From an uncultured Helcococcus sp. (lineage in GTDB: Bacteria > Bacillota > Clostridia > Tissierellales > Peptoniphilaceae), in NCBI RefSeq assembly GCF_946998255.1, contig NZ_CAMPYN010000010.1:1-28672 (forward strand): DNA of 28,672 nucleotides, read 5' to 3'. The translations under genes and the position numbers were made by a program. The notes under the pieces were generated by a model, which was not told the DNA's origin, ran no database searches, and was given only the letters and a program-made list of their open reading frames with translations. Position 1 is the stretch's first letter. Every line of letters begins with the position of its first letter. Below are positions 6,805 through 14,896 of this stretch, piece by piece.

Positions 6805-7186
6805 ATATGTAAATTCGATAATTTACAAAAGTTTATTTTTGCTTTTATTTGAGATCATTATTTGTCTTGTTTTTTTTAATCAAAAAATCCAAATTATCTT
6901 AGGTCTTATATTAGGTGGAGGTCTTTCAATTGTATTTTTTAGACTCCTATACTACAACGTTATTGTTGCTATTGATAAGCCTCAAGATAAGGCTAAAAGG
7001 TATATGGTGGCCAATTATTTTATAAGGTTTACCATAGCTGGATTGGTATTAATTTTTGCTACAAAATCAAGTTTATTTAATTTATATACTACAGGGTTTG
7101 CCCTGATGAATATCAAACTCACCCTTTATATAAATAACTTGTATACTCTTTTTAGTAATCGAAAGGAAGGGAAAAATGGACATTAG
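6788..7186 (+). CDS. atpI: ATP synthase subunit I (AtpI), c-ring assembly factor
   Basis: Predicted four-helix membrane protein of 132 residues, with hydrophobic segments in the first 50 residues, around LILGGGLSIVFFRLLYY, and two near the C terminus. It fits the ATP-synt_I family, which helps assemble the c-ring. The GTG at 6788 is preferred: AAGGTGA (6773-6779) sits 8-9 bases upstream, whereas an upstream in-frame ATG at 6734 lies deep inside the preceding gene and adds a basic, unlikely N-terminus. It overlaps the previous gene by 17 bases and atpB by 11 bases, a sign of translational coupling. Confidence 0.75.
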   Translation: MEENNKYVNSIIYKSLFLLLFEIIICLVFFNQKIQIILGLILGGGLSIVFFRLLYYNVIVAIDKPQDKAKRYMVANYFIRFTIAGLVLIFATKSSLFNLYTTGFALMNIKLTLYINNLYTLFSNRKEGKNGH

Positions 7187-7871
7187 CATAGATTTTATGC
7201 TTAATGGAAATACCTACACTATACAACCTGAGATTGTAAATGTGACTATAGTATGTATTGTTTTATCCATACTAGGTATAATCATTGGGTATAAGGCTAA
7301 GAGAGCTGATTTTCGTGAAAACCCAAAGGGTTTGCTACTTCTAGGCGAAATGTTTGTTGAAACTATAGAAAAATTAGTTGAATCAACAATGGGAAAGGCC
7401 AATCTTGGATTTGTTCCATATATTGGATCCTTAGTAATATTTCTAGCAGTGTCAAACTTGCTTGGTTTGGTGGGACTAAAACCACCTCTATCAAATTATA
7501 ATGTGGCTTTAGCTATGGCTTTAGTATCAGTTACACTGATGCATATAAACAATATTAGATTCAACGGTATAGGTGGCTACATAAAAGGCTATTTCGAACC
7601 TTTAGGATTCTTATTCCCAATAAACTTGTTGGGAGAATTATCAACACCTATTTCATTGTCCTTTAGGATATTTGGTAATATCTTATCAGGTCTAATAGTT
7701 ACAACCCTAGCTTATAGTGCTTTGAATAGTTTATCAGTATTTATTACACCATTCTTAGCACCAGCCTTACACGTATATTTTGATGTGTTTTCAGGGTTAA
7801 TTCAGATGTTTGTATTTGTCATGTTGACCATGATAAATATAAATGGAGCAATTGGAGAAAGAACAAATTAA
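7176..7871 (+). CDS. atpB: ATP synthase F0 subunit a
   Basis: Stator membrane subunit that forms the ion half-channels against the c-ring. 231 residues with five to six hydrophobic helices. The essential arginine is Arg164 in ISLSFRIFGNILSG, and the last helix carries the family-like FVFVMLTMININGAI. PLGFLFPINLLGE also matches the family. The start at 7176 overlaps the end of atpI and has an AAGGAAGG-type ribosome binding site. The order a-c-b-delta-alpha-gamma-beta-epsilon that follows is canonical. Confidence 0.96.
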   Translation: MDISIDFMLNGNTYTIQPEIVNVTIVCIVLSILGIIIGYKAKRADFRENPKGLLLLGEMFVETIEKLVESTMGKANLGFVPYIGSLVIFLAVSNLLGLVGLKPPLSNYNVALAMALVSVTLMHINNIRFNGIGGYIKGYFEPLGFLFPINLLGELSTPISLSFRIFGNILSGLIVTTLAYSALNSLSVFITPFLAPALHVYFDVFSGLIQMFVFVMLTMININGAIGERTN

Positions 7872-7884
7872 TTAGGAGGAAAAA

Positions 7885-8142
7885 ATGGGAAATATTTCAA
7901 GTGAAGCATTCATATTAGGTATGTCAGCATTAGGTGCTGGAATCGCTATGTTAGGTGGTATAGGTCCAGGGGTTGGACAAGGATACGCAGCTGGTAAGGC
8001 TGTAGAAGCAGTTGGTAGACAACCAGAAGCTAAGTCAGATATTATCCAAGTATTACTAACAGGTGCTGCTGTTGCAGAAACAACAGGTATCTACGCATTA
8101 ATCATTGCAATAATATTAGTAGTTTTACAACCATTAGTATAA
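7885..8142 (+). CDS. atpE: ATP synthase F0 subunit c with Na+-binding signature
   Basis: An 85-residue hairpin of two transmembrane helices that oligomerises into the rotor ring. Helix 1 has the glycine-rich MLGGIGPGVGQG and the loop has RQPEA. Residues match the Na+ ligand set defined in Ilyobacter tartaricus at the same numbers: Gln32, Val63, Glu65, Thr66 (Ser there), Thr67 and Tyr70 (VAETTGIY). This points to sodium rather than proton coupling. AGGAGG lies 6 bases before the ATG. Short and abundant c subunits usually need strong translation, and the ribosome binding site is the best in the operon. Confidence 0.97.
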   Translation: MGNISSEAFILGMSALGAGIAMLGGIGPGVGQGYAAGKAVEAVGRQPEAKSDIIQVLLTGAAVAETTGIYALIIAIILVVLQPLV

Positions 8143-8161
8143 TTAAAACTAGGGGGGATAA

Positions 8162-8668
8162 ATGGGTATTAAAATTAATGTAATCCCTGATTTTGTCAAT
8201 ATGGGTCAAACCCTTTTGGCAACAGCCATCCTATTTTTAGTACTTAGACATTTTCTTTTTAAACCCGTTCAAGAGTTATTGGCTAAAAGAAAAGCTTATA
8301 TCGAAGATGGTGTAAAAACAAAAGAAGAAGCCGATAAGCAATTAGAAAAGATGAATGAAGACTACCAAGCTAAAATATTAGAAGCAAGGAAGGAATCTTC
8401 AGAAATCATATCTTCGGCCAGAGCATATGGCGAAGATATAAAATCTAAAGCTGTTGAAGAATCTAGACAACTTGCCCAAGACGAATACGACAAGGGTATG
8501 ATAAAACTAGAAAATGAAAAGAAAAAAGCTATGAAATCTATGAATGATGAAATAGTTGATATAGCTCTTTCAGCAACAGAAAAATTGCTTAAAGAAAAAA
8601 CAAGTACAAATACTGATAAGGAGATGGTAAAGTCCTTGATATCGGATTTGGAGAAAACTTATGAATGA
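8162..8668 (+). CDS. atpF: ATP synthase F0 subunit b
   Basis: Peripheral stalk subunit. 168 residues with one N-terminal membrane helix (about 12-30, QTLLATAILFLVLRHFLF), then KPVQELLAKRK and a long charged coiled-coil rich in Lys, Glu and Ala to the C terminus. The length is usual. The ribosome binding site AGGGGGG (8151-8157) is 4 bases before the ATG. The end overlaps atpH by 8 bases. Confidence 0.95.
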   Translation: MGIKINVIPDFVNMGQTLLATAILFLVLRHFLFKPVQELLAKRKAYIEDGVKTKEEADKQLEKMNEDYQAKILEARKESSEIISSARAYGEDIKSKAVEESRQLAQDEYDKGMIKLENEKKKAMKSMNDEIVDIALSATEKLLKEKTSTNTDKEMVKSLISDLEKTYE

Positions 8669-9200
8669 GAAAGTTGTTAAAGTTTATTCAGAAGCTTTTT
8701 TCGAACTATCTAAAGAAAAAAACAAACTAGACCAAAATAGGCAAGAATTAAAAGAGATAGAAGACATTTTAAAAGACCATAAAGAAATTAATCAAATTAT
8801 TTCCAACCCAAATGTAAGCAAGGATGATAAAAAAGAATTGCTTGCCAAGTTGTTTGATGGTTTTGACAAGGATGTGATCAACCTACTTTATGTACTAGTT
8901 GATAAGTCTAGATTTGAAATTTTAATTGATTTAATTAGGGATTATAACCAAAGATATAAGGAAGAAAAAGGTATTATGGAAGGAGTAGTGTATTCCGCAA
9001 GTAAACTTGATTCTTCTGATATAAATGACTTGGTTAATACATTAGAGAAAAAATATAAAAAACAAGTAGAGCTAACAAATGAAATTGATGAATCGTTAAT
9101 AAGCGGTGTGTCAATTTATATTGAAGGTAATAGGATTGAAAATTCAGTTAAAAATAGACTAGAAAACCTAAGGGCTCGCTTGAAAAAGGAAGGTGAATAG
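8661..9200 (+). CDS. atpH: ATP synthase F1 subunit delta
   Basis: Joins the b stalk to the alpha3beta3 head (OSCP in mitochondria). 179 residues, usual length. Typical features are the N-terminal AEAFFELSKEK-like opening (VYSEAFFELSKE), the NPNVSKDDKKELL segment in the helical domain, and the C-terminal LISGVSIYIEGNRIENSVKNRLENL, close to the family GG-x-RI-x-IGD-x-x-IDGSV-x-x-RL pattern though the glycines and acidic residues differ. It overlaps atpF by 8 bases and ends directly before the atpA start. Confidence 0.93.
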   Translation: MNEKVVKVYSEAFFELSKEKNKLDQNRQELKEIEDILKDHKEINQIISNPNVSKDDKKELLAKLFDGFDKDVINLLYVLVDKSRFEILIDLIRDYNQRYKEEKGIMEGVVYSASKLDSSDINDLVNTLEKKYKKQVELTNEIDESLISGVSIYIEGNRIENSVKNRLENLRARLKKEGE

Positions 9201-10703
9201 ATGAAATTAAAACCAGAAGAGATCTCATCAGTCATTAAATCAATGATTGATAAGTATGATCAAGATACTGAGGTTTTTGAAGAAGGTTCAATAATCGAAG
9301 TTGGTGATGGTATTTCTCGTGTTCATGGACTAGAAAATGCTATGGCAGGTGAGCTATTAGAATTTGAAGGCTCAACCTATGGTATGGCTTTAAACCTTGA
9401 AGAAAACAACGTTGGTGTTGTTTTACTAGGGGATGATTCAAAATTAAAAGAAGGAGTTAAGGTTAAGAGAACTGGTAAGATCATGGATGTTCCAGTAGGG
9501 GATGCCCTTATAGGTAGGGTAGTAAATGCTCTTGGACAGCCAATAGATGGCAAAGGCCCTATAAAGACAGACAAGTATAGACCTATAGAATCACCAGCTC
9601 CAGAAGTTATTGAAAGACAGTCAGTTAACCAACCTCTACAAACTGGTATAAAGGCTATAGACTCCTTGATACCAATTGGTAAGGGACAAAGGGAATTAAT
9701 CATTGGTGACAGACAAACAGGTAAGACAACCATAGCTACAGATACCATCTTAAACCAAAAGGGACAAGATGTTATTTGTATTTATGTAGCTATCGGACAA
9801 AAAGAATCCACAGTAGCCGGAATAGTGGAACTATTTGAAGAAAAAGGCGCTATGGATTATACAATAGTTTTATCAGAATCTGCAGCTAAATTAGCTCCTT
9901 TACAATATATTGCGCCATACTCAGGTGTAGCTATGGCTGAAGAATTCATGCACCAAGGCAAGGATGTTTTAATAGTTTATGATGACTTGTCAAAACATGC
10001 TGTTGCCTATAGAGAAATGTCATTATTATTAAGAAGACCACCAGGACGTGAAGCTTACCCAGGTGATGTTTTCTACTTACATTCAAGATTGCTAGAAAGA
10101 GCAGCTAAATTATCAGATGAATTAGGTGGTGGATCAATCACAGCCCTACCTATAATTGAGACCCAAGATGGGGATATATCAGCATATATTCCTACAAACG
10201 TAATTTCAATTACTGACGGGCAAATATTCTTAGAATCTGAATTATTCTTTGCAGGACAAAGACCTGCTGTTAACTCTGGTCTATCAGTGTCTAGAGTTGG
10301 AGGTTCAGCTCAATTGAAACCGATGAAAAAAGTATCAGGTGGTATCAAACTTGAACTAGCTCAATATAGAGAATTAGAAGCTTTCGCTCAATTTGGGTCA
10401 GAATTAGATCCAGCTACTCAAAAAACCCTAGACAAGGGTGAAAGATTGATGGAAGTTATGAAGCAAGCTCAAGATTCACCAGTTGATGTTAGAGACCAAG
10501 TTGTTATCTTATATGCTGCAACAGAAGGTCACCTAGATGACATAGCTGTTGACAAGGTAAAAGAATTCGAGCTAGGTTTGCATGAATATATGCAAAATAG
10601 TCACTATGAATTAAGAGATAGAATTATAAGTGAAGAATTTGATGAAGAAATCAAAAAGGAAATAGAAGAAGCGATTTTAGAATACAAGAAGACATTTGCT
10701 TAG
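9201..10703 (+). CDS. atpA: ATP synthase F1 subunit alpha
   Basis: Non-catalytic nucleotide-binding subunit of the F1 head. 500 residues. The Walker A motif GDRQTGKT spans 169-176. The nucleotide-binding DALIGRVVNALGQPIDG precedes it. Further blocks are VYDDLSKHAVAYREMSLLLRRPPGREAYPGDVF and the arginine-finger region SVSRVGGSAQ. The start ATG follows the atpH stop with no gap, so translation is probably coupled, with AAGGAAGGTGA just upstream inside atpH. Confidence 0.98.
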   Translation: MKLKPEEISSVIKSMIDKYDQDTEVFEEGSIIEVGDGISRVHGLENAMAGELLEFEGSTYGMALNLEENNVGVVLLGDDSKLKEGVKVKRTGKIMDVPVGDALIGRVVNALGQPIDGKGPIKTDKYRPIESPAPEVIERQSVNQPLQTGIKAIDSLIPIGKGQRELIIGDRQTGKTTIATDTILNQKGQDVICIYVAIGQKESTVAGIVELFEEKGAMDYTIVLSESAAKLAPLQYIAPYSGVAMAEEFMHQGKDVLIVYDDLSKHAVAYREMSLLLRRPPGREAYPGDVFYLHSRLLERAAKLSDELGGGSITALPIIETQDGDISAYIPTNVISITDGQIFLESELFFAGQRPAVNSGLSVSRVGGSAQLKPMKKVSGGIKLELAQYRELEAFAQFGSELDPATQKTLDKGERLMEVMKQAQDSPVDVRDQVVILYAATEGHLDDIAVDKVKEFELGLHEYMQNSHYELRDRIISEEFDEEIKKEIEEAILEYKKTFA

Positions 10704-10715
10704 AAAGAGGTATAA

Positions 10716-11582
10716 ATGGCTAATCAAAAGGATATTAGAAGAAGAATCCAAAGTGTAGATTCCATTATGCAAATTACTAATGCCATGCAATTAGTTGCTT
10801 CTGCTAAGTTAAGAAAAATAAGGACTAGGTTGGAAAATACCAAGCCTTATTTTGATACAGTTTATCAAAACATCAATGAAATATTAGGATCTGTTAATGA
10901 AACTACAGCCTTGATGGAAGAAAGACCAGTTAAAAATAGGGCTGTTATAGTTATAGCATCAGACAAGGGTCTAGCTGGTGGCTACAATAATAATGTAGTC
11001 AAAGAATCTTTAAAGACTATACAAAGTGATCCGGAAGTAAACACCAAGGTATTTACTACCGGTATCAGATCTTTGGGATTGTTTAGAAGAAATGGCATCA
11101 AAGCCAATATCGACTTTTCACATATATCCAAAGAACCCTTGGCTGAAGATGCTGCAGTAATGGGTGAATATTTCACAAGAGCCTTTATAGATAAGGAATT
11201 TGATGAAGTATACCTTGTTTATACAGAATTTAAATCAATGATGAGTTTTGAACCTAAAACAGTGAAATTATTACCTGCTTCAGGTTTCGACCATCACAAG
11301 ACTAAGGAAGACCATTCTTTAAATATAGAATATGAATTTGAGCCATCAGCTCATTCTGTATTAACAAGGATGATAAAACAATATATTAATGTAACAGTTT
11401 ATTCAGCTATTTTAGAATCTGCTGTATCCGAGCAAGCATCAAGATCAAATGCTATGGAATCGGCTACAACAAATGGAGAAGAATTAGTTGAAGAATTAGA
11501 ATTACTATATAATAGAGCAAGACAGGCAGCAATCACTCAAGAAATTACTGAAATTGTTGGTGGAGCAGAGGCTCTTAATTAG
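10716..11582 (+). CDS. atpG: ATP synthase F1 subunit gamma
   Basis: Central rotor shaft. 288 residues, usual length. N-terminal RRRIQSVDSIMQITNAMQLVASAKLRK is the family start helix. SDKGLAGGYN marks the Rossmann-like domain, and the C-terminal helix SRSNAMESATTNGEELVEELELLYNRARQAAITQEITEIVGGAEAL contains the diagnostic ITQEI-x-EI-x-GGA-x-AL end. It lies 12 bases after atpA. Confidence 0.97.
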   Translation: MANQKDIRRRIQSVDSIMQITNAMQLVASAKLRKIRTRLENTKPYFDTVYQNINEILGSVNETTALMEERPVKNRAVIVIASDKGLAGGYNNNVVKESLKTIQSDPEVNTKVFTTGIRSLGLFRRNGIKANIDFSHISKEPLAEDAAVMGEYFTRAFIDKEFDEVYLVYTEFKSMMSFEPKTVKLLPASGFDHHKTKEDHSLNIEYEFEPSAHSVLTRMIKQYINVTVYSAILESAVSEQASRSNAMESATTNGEELVEELELLYNRARQAAITQEITEIVGGAEALN

Positions 11583-11597
11583 ATAGAAAGGAAAGTT

Positions 11598-12998
11598 ATG
11601 GAAAAAGAAAATATAGGTAAGGTAGTCCAAGTTATAGGACCAGTGCTTGATATTAGATTTTCTTTAGGTTCTTTGCCAAAACTACTAAACTCTATAGTTA
11701 TCAAAAAAGATAATTTAGAGGTAGTAGCTGAAGTTTCCCAACATATAGGGGATGATACTGTAAGATGTATTGCAATGACATCAACCGATGGACTACAAAG
11801 AGGAGACAAAGCTATAGATACTGGTAAACCAATATCAGTACCTGTAGGTGACCAAACCCTTGGTAGACTTTTCAATGTTTTAGGAAAAACAATTGATAAA
11901 AAAGAAAAAATAGCTGAAAACGCTGAAAGAGCACCTATACATAACAAGGCTCCAGAATTTGAAGATCTAAAACCAGCTAATGAAATATTTGAAACTGGTA
12001 TAAAGGTTATAGACCTTATGTGTCCATATGCAAAGGGTGGTAAGGTTGGACTATTCGGTGGTGCCGGTGTAGGTAAAACAGTACTTATTCAAGAATTAAT
12101 AAATAATATTGCTACAGAACACGGTGGATATTCAGTGTTTACAGGTGTTGGTGAAAGAACAAGAGAAGGTAATGACTTGTACTATGAAATGACTGAGTCA
12201 GGTGTTATAGACAAGACAGCTCTAGTTTTTGGACAAATGAACGAATCACCAGGGGCTAGAATGCGTGTTGCTTTAACAGGATTGACAATGGCTGAACATT
12301 TCAGAGACCAACAAAATAAAGACGTGCTATTATTTATTGATAACATCTTTAGATTTACCCAAGCAGGATCAGAAGTTTCTGCCTTGCTAGGACGTATGCC
12401 TTCAGCTGTAGGTTACCAACCAACTTTAGCAACAGAAATGGGACAACTACAAGAAAGAATCACATCAACAAAAAATGGTTCTATTACATCAGTACAAGCA
12501 GTATATGTTCCAGCTGACGACTTGACTGACCCAGCTCCAGCTACTACTTTTAACCACTTAGATGCTACAACTGTTTTATCTAGATCTATATCAGAATTAG
12601 GTATTTACCCAGCTGTAGATCCTTTGGAATCATCATCTAGAATCTTAAATGAAGATACAGTGGGCAAGAGACACTATGATGTAGCTAGAAGAGTCCAAGA
12701 AACCTTGCAAAAGTATAAAGATTTGCAAGATATCATATCTATCTTAGGTATGGATGAATTGTCAGAAGAAGATAAGATCATAGTTGCTAGGGCAAGGAAG
12801 ATCCAAAGATTCTTATCACAACCCTTCCATGTAGCAGAAGTATTTACAGGCTACCAAGGACAATATGTTCCATTGGAAGAAACTATTAGAGGATTTGAAG
12901 AAATCTTAGATGGTAAGCATGATGATATACCTGAATCTGCCTTCCTATACTGTGGAACAATAGAAGATGTGGTGGCAAAAGCTAATAAAGACAAGTAG
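11598..12998 (+). CDS. atpD: ATP synthase F1 subunit beta (catalytic)
   Basis: Catalytic subunit of F1. 466 residues. Walker A GGAGVGKT is at 154-161 and the catalytic glutamate is at about 186 in GVGERTREGNDL. LLFIDNIFRFTQAGSEVSALLGRMPSAVGYQPTLATEMG includes Walker B and the family signature. DELSEED, the rotor-contact motif, lies near residue 390. AAGGAAAG precedes the start. Nothing unusual is seen. Confidence 0.98.
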   Translation: MEKENIGKVVQVIGPVLDIRFSLGSLPKLLNSIVIKKDNLEVVAEVSQHIGDDTVRCIAMTSTDGLQRGDKAIDTGKPISVPVGDQTLGRLFNVLGKTIDKKEKIAENAERAPIHNKAPEFEDLKPANEIFETGIKVIDLMCPYAKGGKVGLFGGAGVGKTVLIQELINNIATEHGGYSVFTGVGERTREGNDLYYEMTESGVIDKTALVFGQMNESPGARMRVALTGLTMAEHFRDQQNKDVLLFIDNIFRFTQAGSEVSALLGRMPSAVGYQPTLATEMGQLQERITSTKNGSITSVQAVYVPADDLTDPAPATTFNHLDATTVLSRSISELGIYPAVDPLESSSRILNEDTVGKRHYDVARRVQETLQKYKDLQDIISILGMDELSEEDKIIVARARKIQRFLSQPFHVAEVFTGYQGQYVPLEETIRGFEEILDGKHDDIPESAFLYCGTIEDVVAKANKDK

Positions 12999-13007
12999 GA
13001 GGTAACA

Positions 13008-13406
13008 ATGGATGAATTAAGATTGAAAATTGTTACTCCTGATAGAGAATTTTATAATGATACTGTTGATATGCTTATAGCAAAATCAGAAATAGGCGAA
13101 TTTGCTATATTAAAAAATCATCTACCAATGGTAGCTTCATTACAAATTTCTTATTTAAAAATAAAGAAAGATGGAGACTTTAGATTTGCTACAATTGCAG
13201 GTGGATATCTAACTATGAAAGACAATGAGATAGTCGTAATCTCAGATGCCGTTGAATGGAGAGAAGAGATAGATAAAGAGAGAGCTATCAGAGCAAAGGA
13301 AGAAGCAGAAAGAAGACTTCAAGAAGCTAAAGATTCCTCTTCATTTGATAGGGCAGAACTTGAACTTAAAAAGGCTATCAATAGGTTAAATATAAAAGAT
13401 TTATAG
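13008..13406 (+). CDS. atpC: ATP synthase F1 subunit epsilon
   Basis: Foot of the rotor and intrinsic inhibitor. 132 residues, with an N-terminal beta-sandwich (LRLKIVTPDREFYNDTVDMLIAKSEIGEFAILKNHLPMVASL, then FATIAGGYLTMKDNEIVVISDAVEW) followed by a C-terminal helical hairpin (about 85-132) rich in Glu, Arg and Ala. Both domains are present. The start is 9 bases after atpD with GTAGGAGG upstream. It is the last gene of the operon, ending at a terminator. Confidence 0.95.
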   Translation: MDELRLKIVTPDREFYNDTVDMLIAKSEIGEFAILKNHLPMVASLQISYLKIKKDGDFRFATIAGGYLTMKDNEIVVISDAVEWREEIDKERAIRAKEEAERRLQEAKDSSSFDRAELELKKAINRLNIKDL

Positions 13407-13436
13407 AAAAAACTGGATTTTATATCCAGTTTTTTT
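13407..13436 (+). terminator. Terminator of the atp operon
   Basis: AAAACTGGAT and ATCCAGTTTT form a stem around a short TTTAT-like loop, followed by a T run. It starts right after the atpC stop. The A run before the stem would let it act in both directions. Confidence 0.85.
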
Positions 13437-13443
13437 AGTATAT

Positions 13444-13472
13444 AAAAAGCGTGTGGATTATCCACACGCTTT
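13444..13472 (-). terminator. Terminator of the BMP lipoprotein gene
   Basis: A perfect 12-bp stem (13446-13457 with 13461-13472, GCGTGTGGA core) closes a 3-base loop. Read on the minus strand it is followed by a run of T (13448-13444). It faces the atpC terminator, so the convergent gap carries two back-to-back hairpins. Confidence 0.8.
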
Positions 13473-13498
13473 ATAATCTTAGTAATTAATTTATTTTA

Positions 13499-14680
13499 TT
13501 AGTTTTCGATATATTTAATTGTTGTTGCGCCCATCTTATCTGCAAATGATTCTGGGTTTGCATTTGAAATATCGTTAGGAATGTTGTCTGTTACACCATC
13601 AACATTATCAACTAATTTCTTGTAAATTTCGTCATATTGTTCTTTTGTGAATGTTTTGAATCTTGAGAAGTCTTCAGAAATTTGAACACCTTCTGTTTCA
13701 ACACCGTGAACTTGAGCTTGTCCACCCTTGAATTGACCTTCAACAGCTTCTTTTGTTGCTAGGTATACTGAACCTTGTAAGTTCTTCATAGCTGATGTGA
13801 TAACTTCTTGACCCATATCTTTTTGGTCTACGTCAACACCAATCATAACAGCTTTGTTATCTTGAGCAGCTTTAAGTACTGATGAACCAATACCACCACC
13901 ACAAGAGAAGATTACTTCAGTTCCTTCTTGGAACCATGATGATGCCATTGTTTGGATTTCTGGTTTAGCTTCGAATGAACCTGTATAGTTGTATTTAACT
14001 TCTACTTTTGTTCCTAATTCTTCTGCTGCGTGGTTAGCACCTGCTATAAATCCAAATCCGAATTTAATAACTGCTGGTACTGCTACCCCACCCATGAAAC
14101 CTAATTTTGTGTAACCATCTTTAACTGCTGCATAACCTGCTAAGAAACCTGATTGTTCTTCTTTATATAAAACAGCTGTTGTGTTTTCAGCGATTTTTAC
14201 TTCTGTCTTACTTATTTTTGGTTCAAAGTCAACTGCTATAAACTTAATTTCTGGATGTTCAGATTGAGCTTGACCTACAGCTTCCTCGAATAGGTAACCA
14301 GGTGTTACAACAATTTTTGCTCCAGCTGCTATAGCTTGATCAATAGCTTGTTTATAAATTTGTTTACCTTCACCAGCTGGTCTTAAGTAGTTAGCTTTTA
14401 CGCCAGCTTCTTTAGCGAATTGTTCTAAATCTTCAAATGAACCTTGGTTAAATGACTTGTCATCGATTGTACCTAAGTCTGTGATTAGGTATAATGAATT
14501 GTCATCTAATTCCATTTTACCTGCTTCTGCACCAGTTTCTTTACCGGTTTCTTTACCGGTTTCTGTACCTGTTTCTTTTACAGTTTCTTTACCAGTTTCC
14601 TTACCACCATTTGAACATGCAACTAATGATAATACTAGTACTAAAGCCAATAATAGAGATAAAACTCTCTTCATATTCAT
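13499..14680 (-). CDS. nupN: BMP/PnrA-family nucleoside-binding lipoprotein of an ABC importer
   Basis: Extracytoplasmic solute-binding protein anchored to the membrane. 393 residues. The signal peptide (1-21) is basic then leucine-rich, with lipobox LVAC and lipidated Cys22. A hydrophilic linker made of KETG-type repeats (about 25-54) tethers the globular domain. DDKSFNQGSFEDLEQF is the family signature, followed by GYLFEEAV, KIGFMGG-like and CGGGIGSSVLKAA blocks. PnrA relatives bind purine nucleosides. AGGAGG lies 7-8 bases before the ATG at 14680. The gene follows the ABC ATPase and permease operon but has its own promoter and terminator, which permits a higher level of binding protein. 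The exact ligand is inferred. Confidence 0.9.
   Translation of the reverse strand: MNMKRVLSLLLALVLVLSLVACSNGGKETGKETVKETGTETGKETGKETGAEAGKMELDDNSLYLITDLGTIDDKSFNQGSFEDLEQFAKEAGVKANYLRPAGEGKQIYKQAIDQAIAAGAKIVVTPGYLFEEAVGQAQSEHPEIKFIAVDFEPKISKTEVKIAENTTAVLYKEEQSGFLAGYAAVKDGYTKLGFMGGVAVPAVIKFGFGFIAGANHAAEELGTKVEVKYNYTGSFEAKPEIQTMASSWFQEGTEVIFSCGGGIGSSVLKAAQDNKAVMIGVDVDQKDMGQEVITSAMKNLQGSVYLATKEAVEGQFKGGQAQVHGVETEGVQISEDFSRFKTFTKEQYDEIYKKLVDNVDGVTDNIPNDISNANPESFADKMGATTIKYIEN
14531..14607 (-). repeat. 12-bp tandem repeat coding for the KETG linker
   Basis: Six to seven imperfect 12-base copies with core ACCGGTTTCTTT on the plus strand encode Gly-Lys-Glu-Thr blocks in the lipoprotein linker. Two adjacent copies are identical. 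Length change in steps of four residues would keep the frame. Confidence 0.8.
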
Positions 14681-14755
14681 GTTTTTTCCTCCTAGAAAAT
14701 TACAATGTTTTATAAAGCATCTCTGCCTAGTTTACTAAGATTCTTTACATAATAT

Positions 14756-14784
14756 ATTATAGCATAAGCAATTTTTTTTGTCAT
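14756..14784 (-). promoter_or_regulatory. Promoter of the BMP lipoprotein gene
   Basis: On the minus strand, ATGACA (14779-14784) and TATAAT (14756-14761) are 17 bases apart, and TG one base before the -10 makes it an extended -10. Immediately upstream of the -35 is the dyad TGTAA-GTGT-TTACA (14789-14802), a possible operator. Confidence 0.8.
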
Positions 14785-14847
14785 TAAATGTAAGTGTTTA
14801 CAAAGGAATTATTAAAAATATTTAACTGTAAAAACGTCTCAAAATAG

Positions 14848-14884
14848 ACAAAAAAAGACCAAGATAAATTAGCATCTTGGTCTT
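14848..14884 (-). terminator. Terminator after the ABC ATPase/permease operon
   Basis: AAGACCAAGAT (14855-14865) pairs perfectly with ATCTTGGTCTT (14874-14884) around an 8-base loop. On the minus strand it is followed by seven T. It separates the permease genes from the lipoprotein gene. Confidence 0.85.
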
Positions 14885-14896
14885 AAAAATTTTATT

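Noticed and set aside
11579..11947. 122-codon minus-strand frame opposite atpD, and the similar one at 9377-9748 opposite atpA
   Set aside because: Both lie fully within highly conserved ATP synthase genes, without a ribosome binding site or recognisable product.
14457..14738. Plus-strand frames opposite the lipoprotein gene
   Set aside because: They translate the complement of the KETG repeats and signal peptide, and are shadows of the real minus-strand gene.
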